Notes: generated by a model not told the origin, from the sequence alone. 33,351 nt of DNA from Photorhabdus khanii NC19 (GCF_000517265.1 NZ_AYSJ01000002.1:1-33351); one strand, 5' to 3'. Shown: positions 7,648 to 14,827, counted from the stretch's first letter. Numbers and translations are program-made.

Positions 7648-7691
7648 TCTCTGGCTCACTTCGCACTGGAATGGGTTGTTGTGGACAATAA
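7619..7691 (+). repeat. Cassette-boundary repeat, copy 1
   Basis: Seventy-three bases collinear, without gaps, with 9002-9074. The last 34 bases (7658-7691, around GGAATGGGTTGTTGTGGACA) differ at one position; the first 39 are diverged. It covers the join between spacer and VDNN start of an orphan toxin cassette. In the VDNN frame both copies read roughly ENRC......F A (L/M) E W V V V D N N after a stop codon. Confidence 0.7.
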
Positions 7692-8502
7692 CCACCTCAG
7701 TGTGGAGAAGAATCAATCACGCAGTGAGGAACTGGTCAACTGTCAGGGTGATACCAATTGCCGTTCTGCCGTCAGGGATAAATACCGACAAGAATATGAC
7801 CAGGTTCAAGAACGGATAACAACGTGTTCAGGCGCTGACCAGTGCGTTGCTGTTGCCAAAGAGCTGCGGGCATTGCAAGGTGATTACAGCACCCGGATGA
7901 GTGAAATTCAGGAAAAAGCCAGAATGCAAGGGCTGGATTCCCTCACACCGGCAGAAGTGCGGGAATGGGCTGATTTACGCGGTGCCATGTCGAATATTGA
8001 CGCATCACGGAATTTAGTGCTCCATCGTGCCCAAATCACCGGAGGTTCAGACGAAACGACCCAAGAAAACGTGAAGATTATGGGGCAGACGGGAATTGCG
8101 GCGTCTGCGGGAGTGGCCGGTGGAATTAGTAAGATTGGTGCGAACGGAGTAAAAGGAAAAAGTGGAAATACCGATAAACTTCCTAATGGACAACAAGTCA
8201 ATCACTTCGAAGAGAGTTTACACAATCTCCCTCCAGGAGAACGTGTAGCTCAAGTCAAGCAAATGGCAGCTCAAGTTATTTCATCAAACGGAATGATTAA
8301 AGATAATCGGTTAACTAAACTAAATAATCGGGATGTTTATAAGGGGAAAGATGGTTATCTCTATGCATTAGATACTCAACATGGCCGCTTCGAGCAAGTA
8401 CATCCCAAGACAGGTAAACATCAAGGTGAAGTTGACATGGGGATGAGGCCCATAGATAACAGTATTGATAAGTCAGGTAGCCATGATTTAAAGGTTAAAT
8501 AG
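7681..8502 (+). CDS. Orphan CdiA-CT: entry domain plus colicin E3-like 16S rRNase
   Basis: A 273-residue toxin cassette detached from any full CdiA, beginning at the VDNN motif (GTG; no good ribosome site, so the start is nominal). Residues 1-151 are an entry-type domain with two Cys pairs (C21/C27, C49/C55), nearly identical to that at 11382-11836. The end is a cytotoxic domain of colicin E3 type: YALDTQHGRFEQV carries D231, H234 and E238 with exactly the spacing of the E3 catalytic triad, followed by GKHQGEVD. Colicin E3 cleaves 16S rRNA in the decoding site, so the same activity is likely. GC falls sharply where the toxin begins (about 8140). The immunity gene starts 2 bp after the stop. 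Probably silent unless recombined onto a full-length CdiA. Confidence 0.8.
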   Translation: MDNNHLSVEKNQSRSEELVNCQGDTNCRSAVRDKYRQEYDQVQERITTCSGADQCVAVAKELRALQGDYSTRMSEIQEKARMQGLDSLTPAEVREWADLRGAMSNIDASRNLVLHRAQITGGSDETTQENVKIMGQTGIAASAGVAGGISKIGANGVKGKSGNTDKLPNGQQVNHFEESLHNLPPGERVAQVKQMAAQVISSNGMIKDNRLTKLNNRDVYKGKDGYLYALDTQHGRFEQVHPKTGKHQGEVDMGMRPIDNSIDKSGSHDLKVK

Positions 8503-8504
8503 TA

Positions 8505-8837
8505 ATGAAAAATATAATGAAGTTAATAGATATTCAGGATCATGCTTTAAGACACGGAAACGTTTTTCGCTTACCCGCACAATGGCCTTATGAGGAATTT
8601 GTAGATTTTATGGTAGTTGATTTATCAAATACTGAACGCCCTTACGGATTGATTGTCACTTCTGGACATAAGGCTGGGTTGATATTGGTAAAACTACCAG
8701 CAGAATGTAGTTTAATTGAAACAAGGGGATTAAGCACTCAATGGATTATAGATAACTGGGCAAAATGGATTTACCCAGAATGTGATGTCAGTGAAGTCTA
8801 TGTACTCGAACGATATATAGCAACTCCAGTCGCCTGA
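8505..8837 (+). CDS. Immunity protein for the colicin E3-like orphan toxin
   Basis: A 110-residue soluble protein starting 2 bp after the rRNase cassette, so translationally coupled to it; AGGT in the toxin 3' end may serve as ribosome site. Position defines it as the cognate immunity protein. The sequence (GHKAGLILVKLPAE, then WIIDNWAKWIYPE) is not like the small colicin E3 immunity proteins I know. It more resembles Imm-type proteins of polymorphic toxin loci, an unverified impression. The 164 bp after it before the next boundary repeat hold no gene I recognise. Confidence 0.72.
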   Translation: MKNIMKLIDIQDHALRHGNVFRLPAQWPYEEFVDFMVVDLSNTERPYGLIVTSGHKAGLILVKLPAECSLIETRGLSTQWIIDNWAKWIYPECDVSEVYVLERYIATPVA

Positions 8838-9001
8838 ATATAAGCCTTGGTTTCGTAAACTACATTGTAAATGTTGGACAACCATCTGACCATTTAAGGT
8901 GTAGTTGATTACGCCGGAGCAAAATGGCTTATCAGGCTGAAAAGTCGTGTCAGGGCATTGTGGGCCGGGCATCGAATCGCACCGAGGAAAACCGGTTGTA
9001 A

Positions 9002-9074
9002 CTAACTGATCGTATTATGAAAATCGGTGTCCGGCGGTCAACTTCGCAATGGAATGGGTTGTTGTGGACAATAA
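9002..9074 (+). repeat. Cassette-boundary repeat, copy 2
   Basis: Collinear with 7619-7691, near-identical over the last 34 bases (9041-9074). GTTGTGGACAATAATGCCCT, which starts in this copy (9061-9080), recurs exactly at 10116-10135 before the next cassette. Weak further similarity (GAGGAAAACCGGTTGT, from about 8984) suggests a second tandem unit as in copy 1. Confidence 0.7.
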
Positions 9075-9876
9075 TGCCCTTAGCATGGGAAGTTTGTTTG
9101 GTCCCGAAGGTGCTAAACATTTTGAAGGTGCGGGTTCGCTGGCTCAAAAAATGGCCCAATCCGGGGCAACACCGGAAGAAATAAACGCAGCCTTAACTCA
9201 CTATCTAAAAGGACAAGTCCCTGATGGTCAGGACCCGGCAAAAGGCTTGATTATTGCGTGGGGTAACTTCTTTGGCGTTCCGTTGGATGTCGTGTTATCA
9301 AATGAGCAGATGACGCCACAGAAAGCGGCGGAAATTGTTGCCGGTGGGATACCAAACAGTGAAGCAAAGCTAATACAGTTTGCAGCAGCAAAGGTGTATC
9401 TGTCTTTGAGTAAATATCAGTCGACAGAAGTGGTTAATCGAAACGGAGATTTGCTAGCTGAACATGTCAAAGGGAATGTTATAGCAAGTCAAAAAGCAAA
9501 CAAGTCTTCTAATTTTGGTAAATTTAGTAAAGCGGAAGGGACAGTTCAGGAATCGCTTGGAATTTGGCCGCCAAATCGAGGAGCTTATGGCCCTGTTGAG
9601 AAAGTGACGCTGCCAAACGGGGCAATTATTGATAGGTATGGTTCAACAAAAGGAACATTTACATCTCCAGTGGGGATACCATTTGAGAATAGGGCATTAC
9701 CATCTTATTCTGCAAATGCACCTTATAATGTGTATAAAGTTCTAAAACCTATAGATGATGTTTCAAAAAGTAAGATATTGCCATGGTTTGGTCAAAAGGG
9801 GCAAGGAACTCAATATGAACTACCTAAGCCTGTTCAATGGTATTTAGATAATCATTACTTGGGAGAGAAGAAATGA
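9049..9876 (+). CDS. Orphan CdiA-CT with TNT-like NAD glycohydrolase domain
   Basis: A 275-residue cassette starting MEWVVVDNNALSMG. Residues about 6-125 are a helical entry-type domain unlike those of its neighbours (GPEGAKHFEGAGSLAQKM, then LKGQVPDGQDPAKG). The last 100 residues match the TNT family named after the M. tuberculosis necrotizing toxin: IDRYGSTKGTFTSPVGIPFE (R196, Y197), YNVYKVLKPI, WFGQKGQGTQYELP and VQWYLDNHYLG. Q255 in GTQYELP sits where TNT has its catalytic glutamine. The expected action is NAD(P) hydrolysis in the target cytosol. It overlaps the immunity gene by an ATGA. No clear ribosome site is present, so it is probably a donor module rather than an expressed toxin. 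Confidence 0.83.
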   Translation: MEWVVVDNNALSMGSLFGPEGAKHFEGAGSLAQKMAQSGATPEEINAALTHYLKGQVPDGQDPAKGLIIAWGNFFGVPLDVVLSNEQMTPQKAAEIVAGGIPNSEAKLIQFAAAKVYLSLSKYQSTEVVNRNGDLLAEHVKGNVIASQKANKSSNFGKFSKAEGTVQESLGIWPPNRGAYGPVEKVTLPNGAIIDRYGSTKGTFTSPVGIPFENRALPSYSANAPYNVYKVLKPIDDVSKSKILPWFGQKGQGTQYELPKPVQWYLDNHYLGEKK

Positions 9877-10103
9877 CAAGGCAAGAATTAGTATCCATCC
9901 TTGAACATAAAAATGTACCTAACGGTATTTACAGTTTAGATGGGTTGAAAGAAGGAGAGTGCCTATGTATTAACCCTCATGATGGAGTCTGGGATGTTAT
10001 ATACAACAGCAGAGGGAAAATTACATATAAGGAAGTTTTTACCAATGAAGAGTCAGCTTACGATAGATTTTATCAAATAATGAGAGATGACTATGGCTGG
10101 TGA
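9873..10103 (+). CDS. Small immunity protein for the TNT-like toxin
   Basis: A 76-residue acidic protein overlapping the end of the TNT cassette by ATGA, with GGAGAG upstream. NGIYSLDGLKEGE, then DGVWDVIYNSRG and ESAYDRFYQIM, suggests a small alpha/beta fold like other short immunity partners of TNT toxins in CDI loci. That resemblance is from memory. The stop lies only 15 bp before the GTG of the next cassette, so the cassettes are packed almost without spacer. Confidence 0.75.
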   Translation: MTRQELVSILEHKNVPNGIYSLDGLKEGECLCINPHDGVWDVIYNSRGKITYKEVFTNEESAYDRFYQIMRDDYGW

Positions 10104-10118
10104 TTTTTTAGAACTGTT

Positions 10119-10940
10119 GTGGACAATAATGCCCTAGGTGCAGCAGCTGGTTCAGACCTTGGATTCTGGTTGGCTAAAACACCGGACTGCGACACGACCT
10201 GTAAGGCTAATATTGCTAAAGGTATAGCTGATGGCAATCTGATTGTCTCCGCAGGAGGAATCGCGTTAGCCGGTGGCACCCAGATTGTGGCCGCTACGCC
10301 TGAAATCGCTGTGATGGCACGAGCAGCTCTGGAAGGGTGTAAAGCCGCACCGACAATCTGTCTGAATAATGCAGGTATTCAGGTCGCTGAAGCATTAACT
10401 CCGGGTGGTGTAGGTGCAGCTGGTGTGATTGGTGTGGGTAAAACTGCGGCAGAAGCAGTGGCAGCAAAATCCGAAGCTGTAGCGGCTAATGTGGTGAAGA
10501 ATGCCTCGAAAAACTTAGAACAAGGAGTATCAAAAACTATAAAATCTTATGGCCCACATGAAATTGGCCCATTAGGAAACCCTAATGATTTGCGTGCTCC
10601 TGCTTCAACATTCAGAAGCGGAAGTTATACTGAAAAAGTGGCAGAAACAGATATGTATTTTTTCAGAGATTATGGCGGCTCTGCTAAAGTTGATGGCCGT
10701 TTTTGGACTCCACGACCATCAAAAGGACCGCTACAGTCTCAAATGGATAGCGCTGTTTTACCTGAATGGGGTAATACTTTTAAAAACCAAGCCATTATAA
10801 AGATCCCCAAAGGTACTAAGTATTATGAAGGACCAGCAGCAGCACAAATTGGAACTAAAGGAACTCAACCAACGTTACATGGTGGTGGTACGCAAATATT
10901 TTTACCATCATTAGACAATAACTGGATAATTAAGAAATGA
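10119..10940 (+). CDS. Orphan CdiA-CT with unassigned toxin domain
   Basis: A 273-residue cassette beginning at VDNNALGAAAGSD (GTG start). Residues about 1-130 are a recognised type of CdiA entry domain: a CDTTC pair, then Gly/Ala-rich hydrophobic stretches (GNLIVSAGGIALAGGTQIVA; GGVGAAGVIGVGKTA) that could insert in the inner membrane. The toxin part (about 150-273) contains YFFRDYGGSAKVDGRFWTPR, LPEWGNT, PKGTKYYEG and GGGTQIFLP. The mix of R, G, E and a late GGGTQ recalls TNT and ADP-ribosyltransferase-like folds, but I cannot assign it. The stop overlaps the next ATG by four bases, marking a toxin/immunity pair. Confidence 0.72.
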   Translation: MDNNALGAAAGSDLGFWLAKTPDCDTTCKANIAKGIADGNLIVSAGGIALAGGTQIVAATPEIAVMARAALEGCKAAPTICLNNAGIQVAEALTPGGVGAAGVIGVGKTAAEAVAAKSEAVAANVVKNASKNLEQGVSKTIKSYGPHEIGPLGNPNDLRAPASTFRSGSYTEKVAETDMYFFRDYGGSAKVDGRFWTPRPSKGPLQSQMDSAVLPEWGNTFKNQAIIKIPKGTKYYEGPAAAQIGTKGTQPTLHGGGTQIFLPSLDNNWIIKK

Positions 10941-11242
10941 ACACAAAAGAAATAGTTGAAAATTGGGTAAAAGAGAAAAAATCACTTTACTTTTTTCTCC
11001 CTGATGGTCCTTATGGCAGACCCTTTGATAATCAATATATTATTGAAAAAATTGAGGAAACTAGTGAGGGTTTTAACATAATATTTTCTGATGAAATAGC
11101 ATTGCGTTTTCTGGGAGAAATTAATATCACAGATGAAGGATATAATTTAACAATAAGCGATTTTACTAAGTGTATATTTGAAATAAGAAGTAGGATTTTT
11201 AAAAGTTATACAGAAGGGCAAGTAGTATTAAGTGGCTTTTAA
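10937..11242 (+). CDS. Immunity protein for the unassigned toxin
   Basis: A 101-residue soluble protein of unknown family, AT-rich, overlapping the toxin gene by ATGA. It contains FFLPDGPYGRPFDNQ and later FSDEIALRFLGEINI. The call rests on position and coupling, which are the rule for CDI pairs. A hairpin follows its stop. Confidence 0.7.
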   Translation: MNTKEIVENWVKEKKSLYFFLPDGPYGRPFDNQYIIEKIEETSEGFNIIFSDEIALRFLGEINITDEGYNLTISDFTKCIFEIRSRIFKSYTEGQVVLSGF

Positions 11243-11245
11243 ATA

Positions 11246-11275
11246 ACAACCCAGCCTTCACAAAGCTGGGGTTGT
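11246..11275 (+). terminator. Hairpin after the fourth immunity gene (terminator-like)
   Basis: ACAACCCAGC (11246-11255) pairs with GCTGGGGTTGT (11265-11275) with one bulged G and a 9-nt loop. There is no T run after it, so it may be a weak terminator or simply mark the cassette end. Confidence 0.45.
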
Positions 11276-11312
11276 CAGCTAAGTCCACTGGGATAATAGT
11301 TAATTCAGCTCC

Positions 11313-12179
11313 GTGTTGGAAGCGGGACTGGCAGGCGGCATTGTCGGTGACTCTACCGGGGCCCAGGCCGGGAAGAATGCGGTGGACAATAATCATTTAA
11401 GCGTTGACCAGAATCGTTCAAGGAGTGAGGAACTGGTCAATTGTCAGGGAGATAGCAGTTGTCGTGCGACTGTCAGGGATAAGTATCGCCAAGAATATGA
11501 TAAGGTTCAGGCACGAATAACAAGCTGTACCGGTGCAGAGCAATGTGTTGCCATTGCCAAAGAGCTGCGGGCATTACAAGGTGATTACAGTGCCCGGATG
11601 AGTGAAATTCAGGAAAAAGCCAGAATGCAGGGGCTGGATTCCCTCACACCGGCAGAAGTGCGGGAATGGGCTGATCTACGGGGTGCGATGTCAAATATTG
11701 ATGCATCCCGCAATTTAGTGCTTCATCGCGCCCAAGTCACTGGAGGCTCAGAAGAGACGACTCAGGAAATCGTGAAGATTATGGGGCAGACGGGGATTGC
11801 TGCGTCTGCGGGAGTTGCCGGGGAGATCAGTAAGGCTGGAGCAAAAGGCGGTATAGATGCTGGAAAAGACAAGTAATCGTATCAACCGAATCAGGGGGTT
11901 GTTGGGAATATGAAAGAATTTCTTACTCAACCCGGTTTTGGTGCTCAAATAAAAAATAGTACACAAAAAACCAGCCAAATATATCAGGGGCAGAGTGTTT
12001 ACAAAGCCAATAACAATATTGGACAAGTGATTAAAAAAGGTGATCAGCTATATCTTGATGGTCAACATAAAAACCATCTTGAGGTTTTTGATAACAAAGG
12101 GAAATTTAAGGCTGTCTTAAACTTAGATGGTACGGTAAACCAGCCAAAAACTGATGCGGCTAAAGGAAGGAAATTATAA
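11313..12179 (+). pseudogene. Orphan CdiA-CT with E3-like rRNase tail, interrupted by an in-frame stop
   Basis: The cassette starts upstream of the motif with pretoxin sequence (LEAGLAGGIVGDSTGAQAG, then VDNN at 11382). Its entry domain is nearly identical to that of the cassette at 7681. A TAA at 11874-11876 ends the first part after 187 residues. The same frame continues as SYQPNQGVVGN, and an ATG at 11910 opens an 89-residue segment with YLDGQHKNHLEVFDNKGK, a cytotoxic-type D50-H53-E58 arrangement like colicin E3 (E one residue further), ending VLNLDGT...RKL. A single nonsense change separates the domains. Either the toxin is inactivated or the C-terminal domain is made alone. Its immunity gene is intact and starts right after the stop. 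Confidence 0.7.
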
Positions 12180-12722
12180 ATGTCTACGCGCAGAATAGCG
12201 TTGAGCAATAAAAAACTGCGGGGTATACCACGTAGACTACGCTCATTGAAAATATGGTCCGAGTCATATAGAACCTATTTTCCTGTTATCACTGAAAATG
12301 ATTATTCTTACGGTTACTGGAATGTAAAAATCCCAGTGCACTCAGCATTGGTACAAGGAAAACAGACTAATAAAAATATTCAATCTATCTGTGCACAAGA
12401 TTTGATAGATGCAGCTTATAACATTTATAAGGCGAAGCCAGACAACGAAAATAATATAAGAATTACTTGTTGCATTGTATTGCCTGATATGTTTTCAAGT
12501 GAATTATGTATATTCACATCTGAGGAATATTTCAATGAACATACGCATAATGGATATAGTCGGTTTGGTAAAATAACTTTATTGAGTGAACGAAGTTTAT
12601 GCAAAGAATGGAACTTACGATTACCTGATGGTTTTTCAGAGCTAGGTGTTCTTAGAATAAGTGAAGATGATGAAGGAAAGCCTTATTATTCTGAATACTG
12701 GTATATTGGTGAAGTTGACTAA
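12180..12722 (+). CDS. Immunity protein of the fifth cassette (DUF3916-like)
   Basis: A 180-residue protein starting on the base after the toxin stop (TAA-ATG), with AAGGAAGGAA upstream. The start KLRGIPRRLRSLKIWSESY and later CAQDLIDAAYNIYKAKP, LPDMFSSELCIF and LRLPDGFSELGVLRI look like the DUF3916 family as I remember it. It is larger than the other immunity proteins here and has a basic N-terminus. Its place gives it the immunity role; DUF3916 has no well-known function, so this context is informative. Confidence 0.72.
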   Translation: MSTRRIALSNKKLRGIPRRLRSLKIWSESYRTYFPVITENDYSYGYWNVKIPVHSALVQGKQTNKNIQSICAQDLIDAAYNIYKAKPDNENNIRITCCIVLPDMFSSELCIFTSEEYFNEHTHNGYSRFGKITLLSERSLCKEWNLRLPDGFSELGVLRISEDDEGKPYYSEYWYIGEVD

Positions 12723-12794
12723 ATCTAAGAATTTATGTTTTAAATATAAATTTTGGCCAACAACGCCGAGATTTTACTTTATATACCAGCTAAT

Positions 12795-13017
12795 TATCCT
12801 TCATTAGCCAGCCGGATAATCAACTGTCCGGCTTCCCTGTGGTAAATCCCAGCGTAGCCAGCCAGCGTCCCTTAATAGTGAGCTGCGGGTACTGATTGGG
12901 CTTGCCCCGGTTAGGTCGGTAGCCCATGGTGTAATGCCGTGGCTTTACAGCCTGCCCTTTAGTTGTAACTGGCCGACTAAATATACAGAAGTCAAAGGAG
13001 ATTTTGTTTTTACTCAA
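12795..13017 (-). pseudogene. symE-like gene broken by a small deletion
   Basis: The minus frame encodes RHYTMGYRPNRGKPNQYPQL and then TIKGRWLATLGFTTGK, the SymE core, but meets a stop after GKPDS. The rest of the family end, EAGQLIIRLANEG, continues in another frame to a stop at 12795. Between GFTTG and GQLII only 5 nt remain, where the intact copy at 1531-1773 has 27. A 22-nt deletion with frameshift explains this. The upstream start is unclear (TTG at 13017, no good ribosome site). Confidence 0.75.
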
Positions 13018-13159
13018 GAAGACTTCTTGCTTTGTTTAAAAGTAGGACGATGGGAGTGACTATTGGGGGTATAGAATTTTGGTTTATATACTACCGCCAG
13101 TACAACTCACGTAAATGAAATTAATATCCGGCCTTTGGATTACTATTTGGAGAAATTTT

Positions 13160-13443
13160 ATGAAATGTATTCAGTGTGAAAACCCGTCATTACATGAATC
13201 AGATTTTTGTGCCACATGTGAAGAGAAAGAGCTGAAAAAGAAAAAACACCTTTACTTTACATTATACTTTTAGTTTTTACTTTGTTATTTGTAATCACTG
13301 ACTTAATGTTGGGTTATTACATATATGGTATAAATCTGGATTATAATAATCTTTCTCTACTTTTTAGAAATGTGTTTTGTGCATGTATATGGATACCTTA
13401 CTTTATTGTATCTATTCGGGTTAAAATAATATTTATAAAATAG
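13160..13443 (+). pseudogene. Zinc-ribbon plus DUF2569-like membrane protein, frameshifted at an A tract
   Basis: ATG at 13160 with GGAG seven bases upstream opens MKCIQCENPS...FCATCEEKE, a CxxC...CxxC zinc ribbon, and stops after 37 residues. The -1 frame picks up at the AAAAAGAAAAAAC run (about 13236-13248): TPLLYIILLVFTLLFVITDL, then a second segment and WIPYFIVSIRVKIIF before a stop at 13441. This resembles DUF2569 proteins (W-x-P-Y-F-x-x-S-x-R-V). One missing or extra base in the A tract would separate the parts; polymerase slippage or a sequencing error could also explain it. Confidence 0.6.
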
Positions 13444-13510
13444 TTGTTGGGAATAGGTTGTTTTTTAAATAACTTACAACGAATATTTATTAAAAAAAGA
13501 AGTTATCTTT

Positions 13511-13591
13511 GTGGATAATAACGGATTGGCGAATTCAGAGCGAGATCTCATTTTGCGAAAAATGGAATCCTGTCCTGAGTTTTTTACCTGA
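13511..13591 (+). pseudogene. Degenerate VDNN cassette remnant
   Basis: GTGGATAATAAC opens a short frame, VDNNGLANSERDLILRKMES then CPEFFT and a stop. The motif and position after the other cassettes suggest the first codons of a sixth CdiA-CT whose body is lost. It marks the right end of recognisable CDI sequence. Confidence 0.5.
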
Positions 13592-14827
13592 ATAAATCAG
13601 CCTCTTATATAAAAGCTTTAATCTCTGTGTATTCACGTTTTTAAATGGTCAGTAAAATAAGTAAAGGAGAGTATTGCCGATAAATGAATTAAACATAGCA
13701 GAGAATAGGCCGTTTTTAGCCACTCTGTACCTTTTTTAAATCTGACATTAATGGGGGATATTTTTTTAACCCTTAGCTGACGAATAGCTAAGTTAATCAC
13801 TGATAAAAAGGCGCTTTCGAACGCTAAAAAAGGGAAATTAAAGTAAAAAGAGAAAGTAAATCATGTTAAAAAGGTGATCGCGAGTAAAACGATTCTCATT
13901 TAATAAATGGTTTTCACTGAGAATTTTTTTAAATCTAATGGTTTTTCCCATTTTTTAATCCATAGTTAACTTTACCATTTTAATTAAACTGACACTGAGT
14001 TTTTTCGTTTTCCCTTTTTCTGTGCTTAATTTTCTATATTTAAAACCAGAGAAGGTAACAGGTATGCGAATGATATTAAGATTAATACCTGTTTTTTTAA
14101 TTATTTTTAACGCGACTAAATAAACTTTTTTATTCTCTTTTCGTTGCTAATCTATTTAACCAAAAGGTTTATCGGTTTTCTTTAATGATTGTCTCTGATT
14201 TTCCGTAAACTTCTTGTAGTCATACAAAATATTTTATTTGAATAAATTTGTTTAGTACGGTTAATCCTGTTAAATATTTTGATATAACCTCATACCTTAT
14301 TATTGGATTAATACTGTTGTTCTGTCATTTAAAACCCGTTTTTACTGGTGTTTTCTCTTCCAATGTTAATAATCGCATCGAGTTTTTTACCCGCTTTAAA
14401 AGATCCTTAATCACTTATTTTTATCTTTATTGATTAAAGTTTTCACCTGTTTTTTCATGATACGCTTGCCCTTTTTCCCAGATTTTAAAACCATGCGGAC
14501 AGATAAAAAACGGTTTTTCTTAACGGCTATTTAATCACTTTCAGATAAGGCATATTTAATCTTACGTGAATGAATGAAAGTTTCTATAATCCTTTGTTTT
14601 TAAATGGCACGAAAAAGGATAATCCATATGATTTAACCTGAGCGAGTTGAATTCTGTGGAGTCAATAAAAAGCAATAAACCGCAAGGTTAAAGAAAGTTA
14701 AAAACAGTGTTAAAATCCATCCGGTAATAATAAAATGCGATGAAAAGGCGTTTAATGCCCATGCAAACTGCCAGTATAAATTTTTTCGTTTTATTATTGA
14801 TGAAAACCCGGCGCTAAAAACCAGCAA
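13592..14827. other. AT-rich region of 1.2 kb with no convincing gene
   Basis: The DNA is rich in T and A runs with stops in all frames. Short open frames (near 14248-14433 plus and 14633-14827 minus) lack ribosome sites and recognisable protein features. The only clear structure is a terminator-like hairpin at 14057-14098. The region separates the decayed island from the acc genes and may be regulatory, a small-RNA locus or decayed sequence. Confidence 0.5.
14057..14098 (+). terminator. Intrinsic terminator-like hairpin in the gene desert
   Basis: AACAGGTAT (14057-14065) pairs perfectly with ATACCTGTT (14085-14093) across a 19-nt loop and runs into seven T (14092-14098). No coding gene lies upstream on the plus strand for 460 bp, so it could end a small RNA or be left from a lost gene. 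Confidence 0.55.

Noticed and set aside
8730-8972. 80-codon minus-strand frame after the E3-type immunity gene
   Set aside because: Half of it is antisense to the immunity gene. The other half matches no transposase or other family that I can name.
13236-13248. Programmed -1 ribosomal frameshift at AAAAAGAAAAAAC
   Set aside because: The A AAA AAC heptamer is not in the required zero-frame register. A plain indel or transcript slippage is simpler.
14248-14433. 61-codon hydrophobic frame in the AT-rich desert
   Set aside because: Starts at TTG without a ribosome site, and its composition follows the T-rich DNA. No family resemblance.
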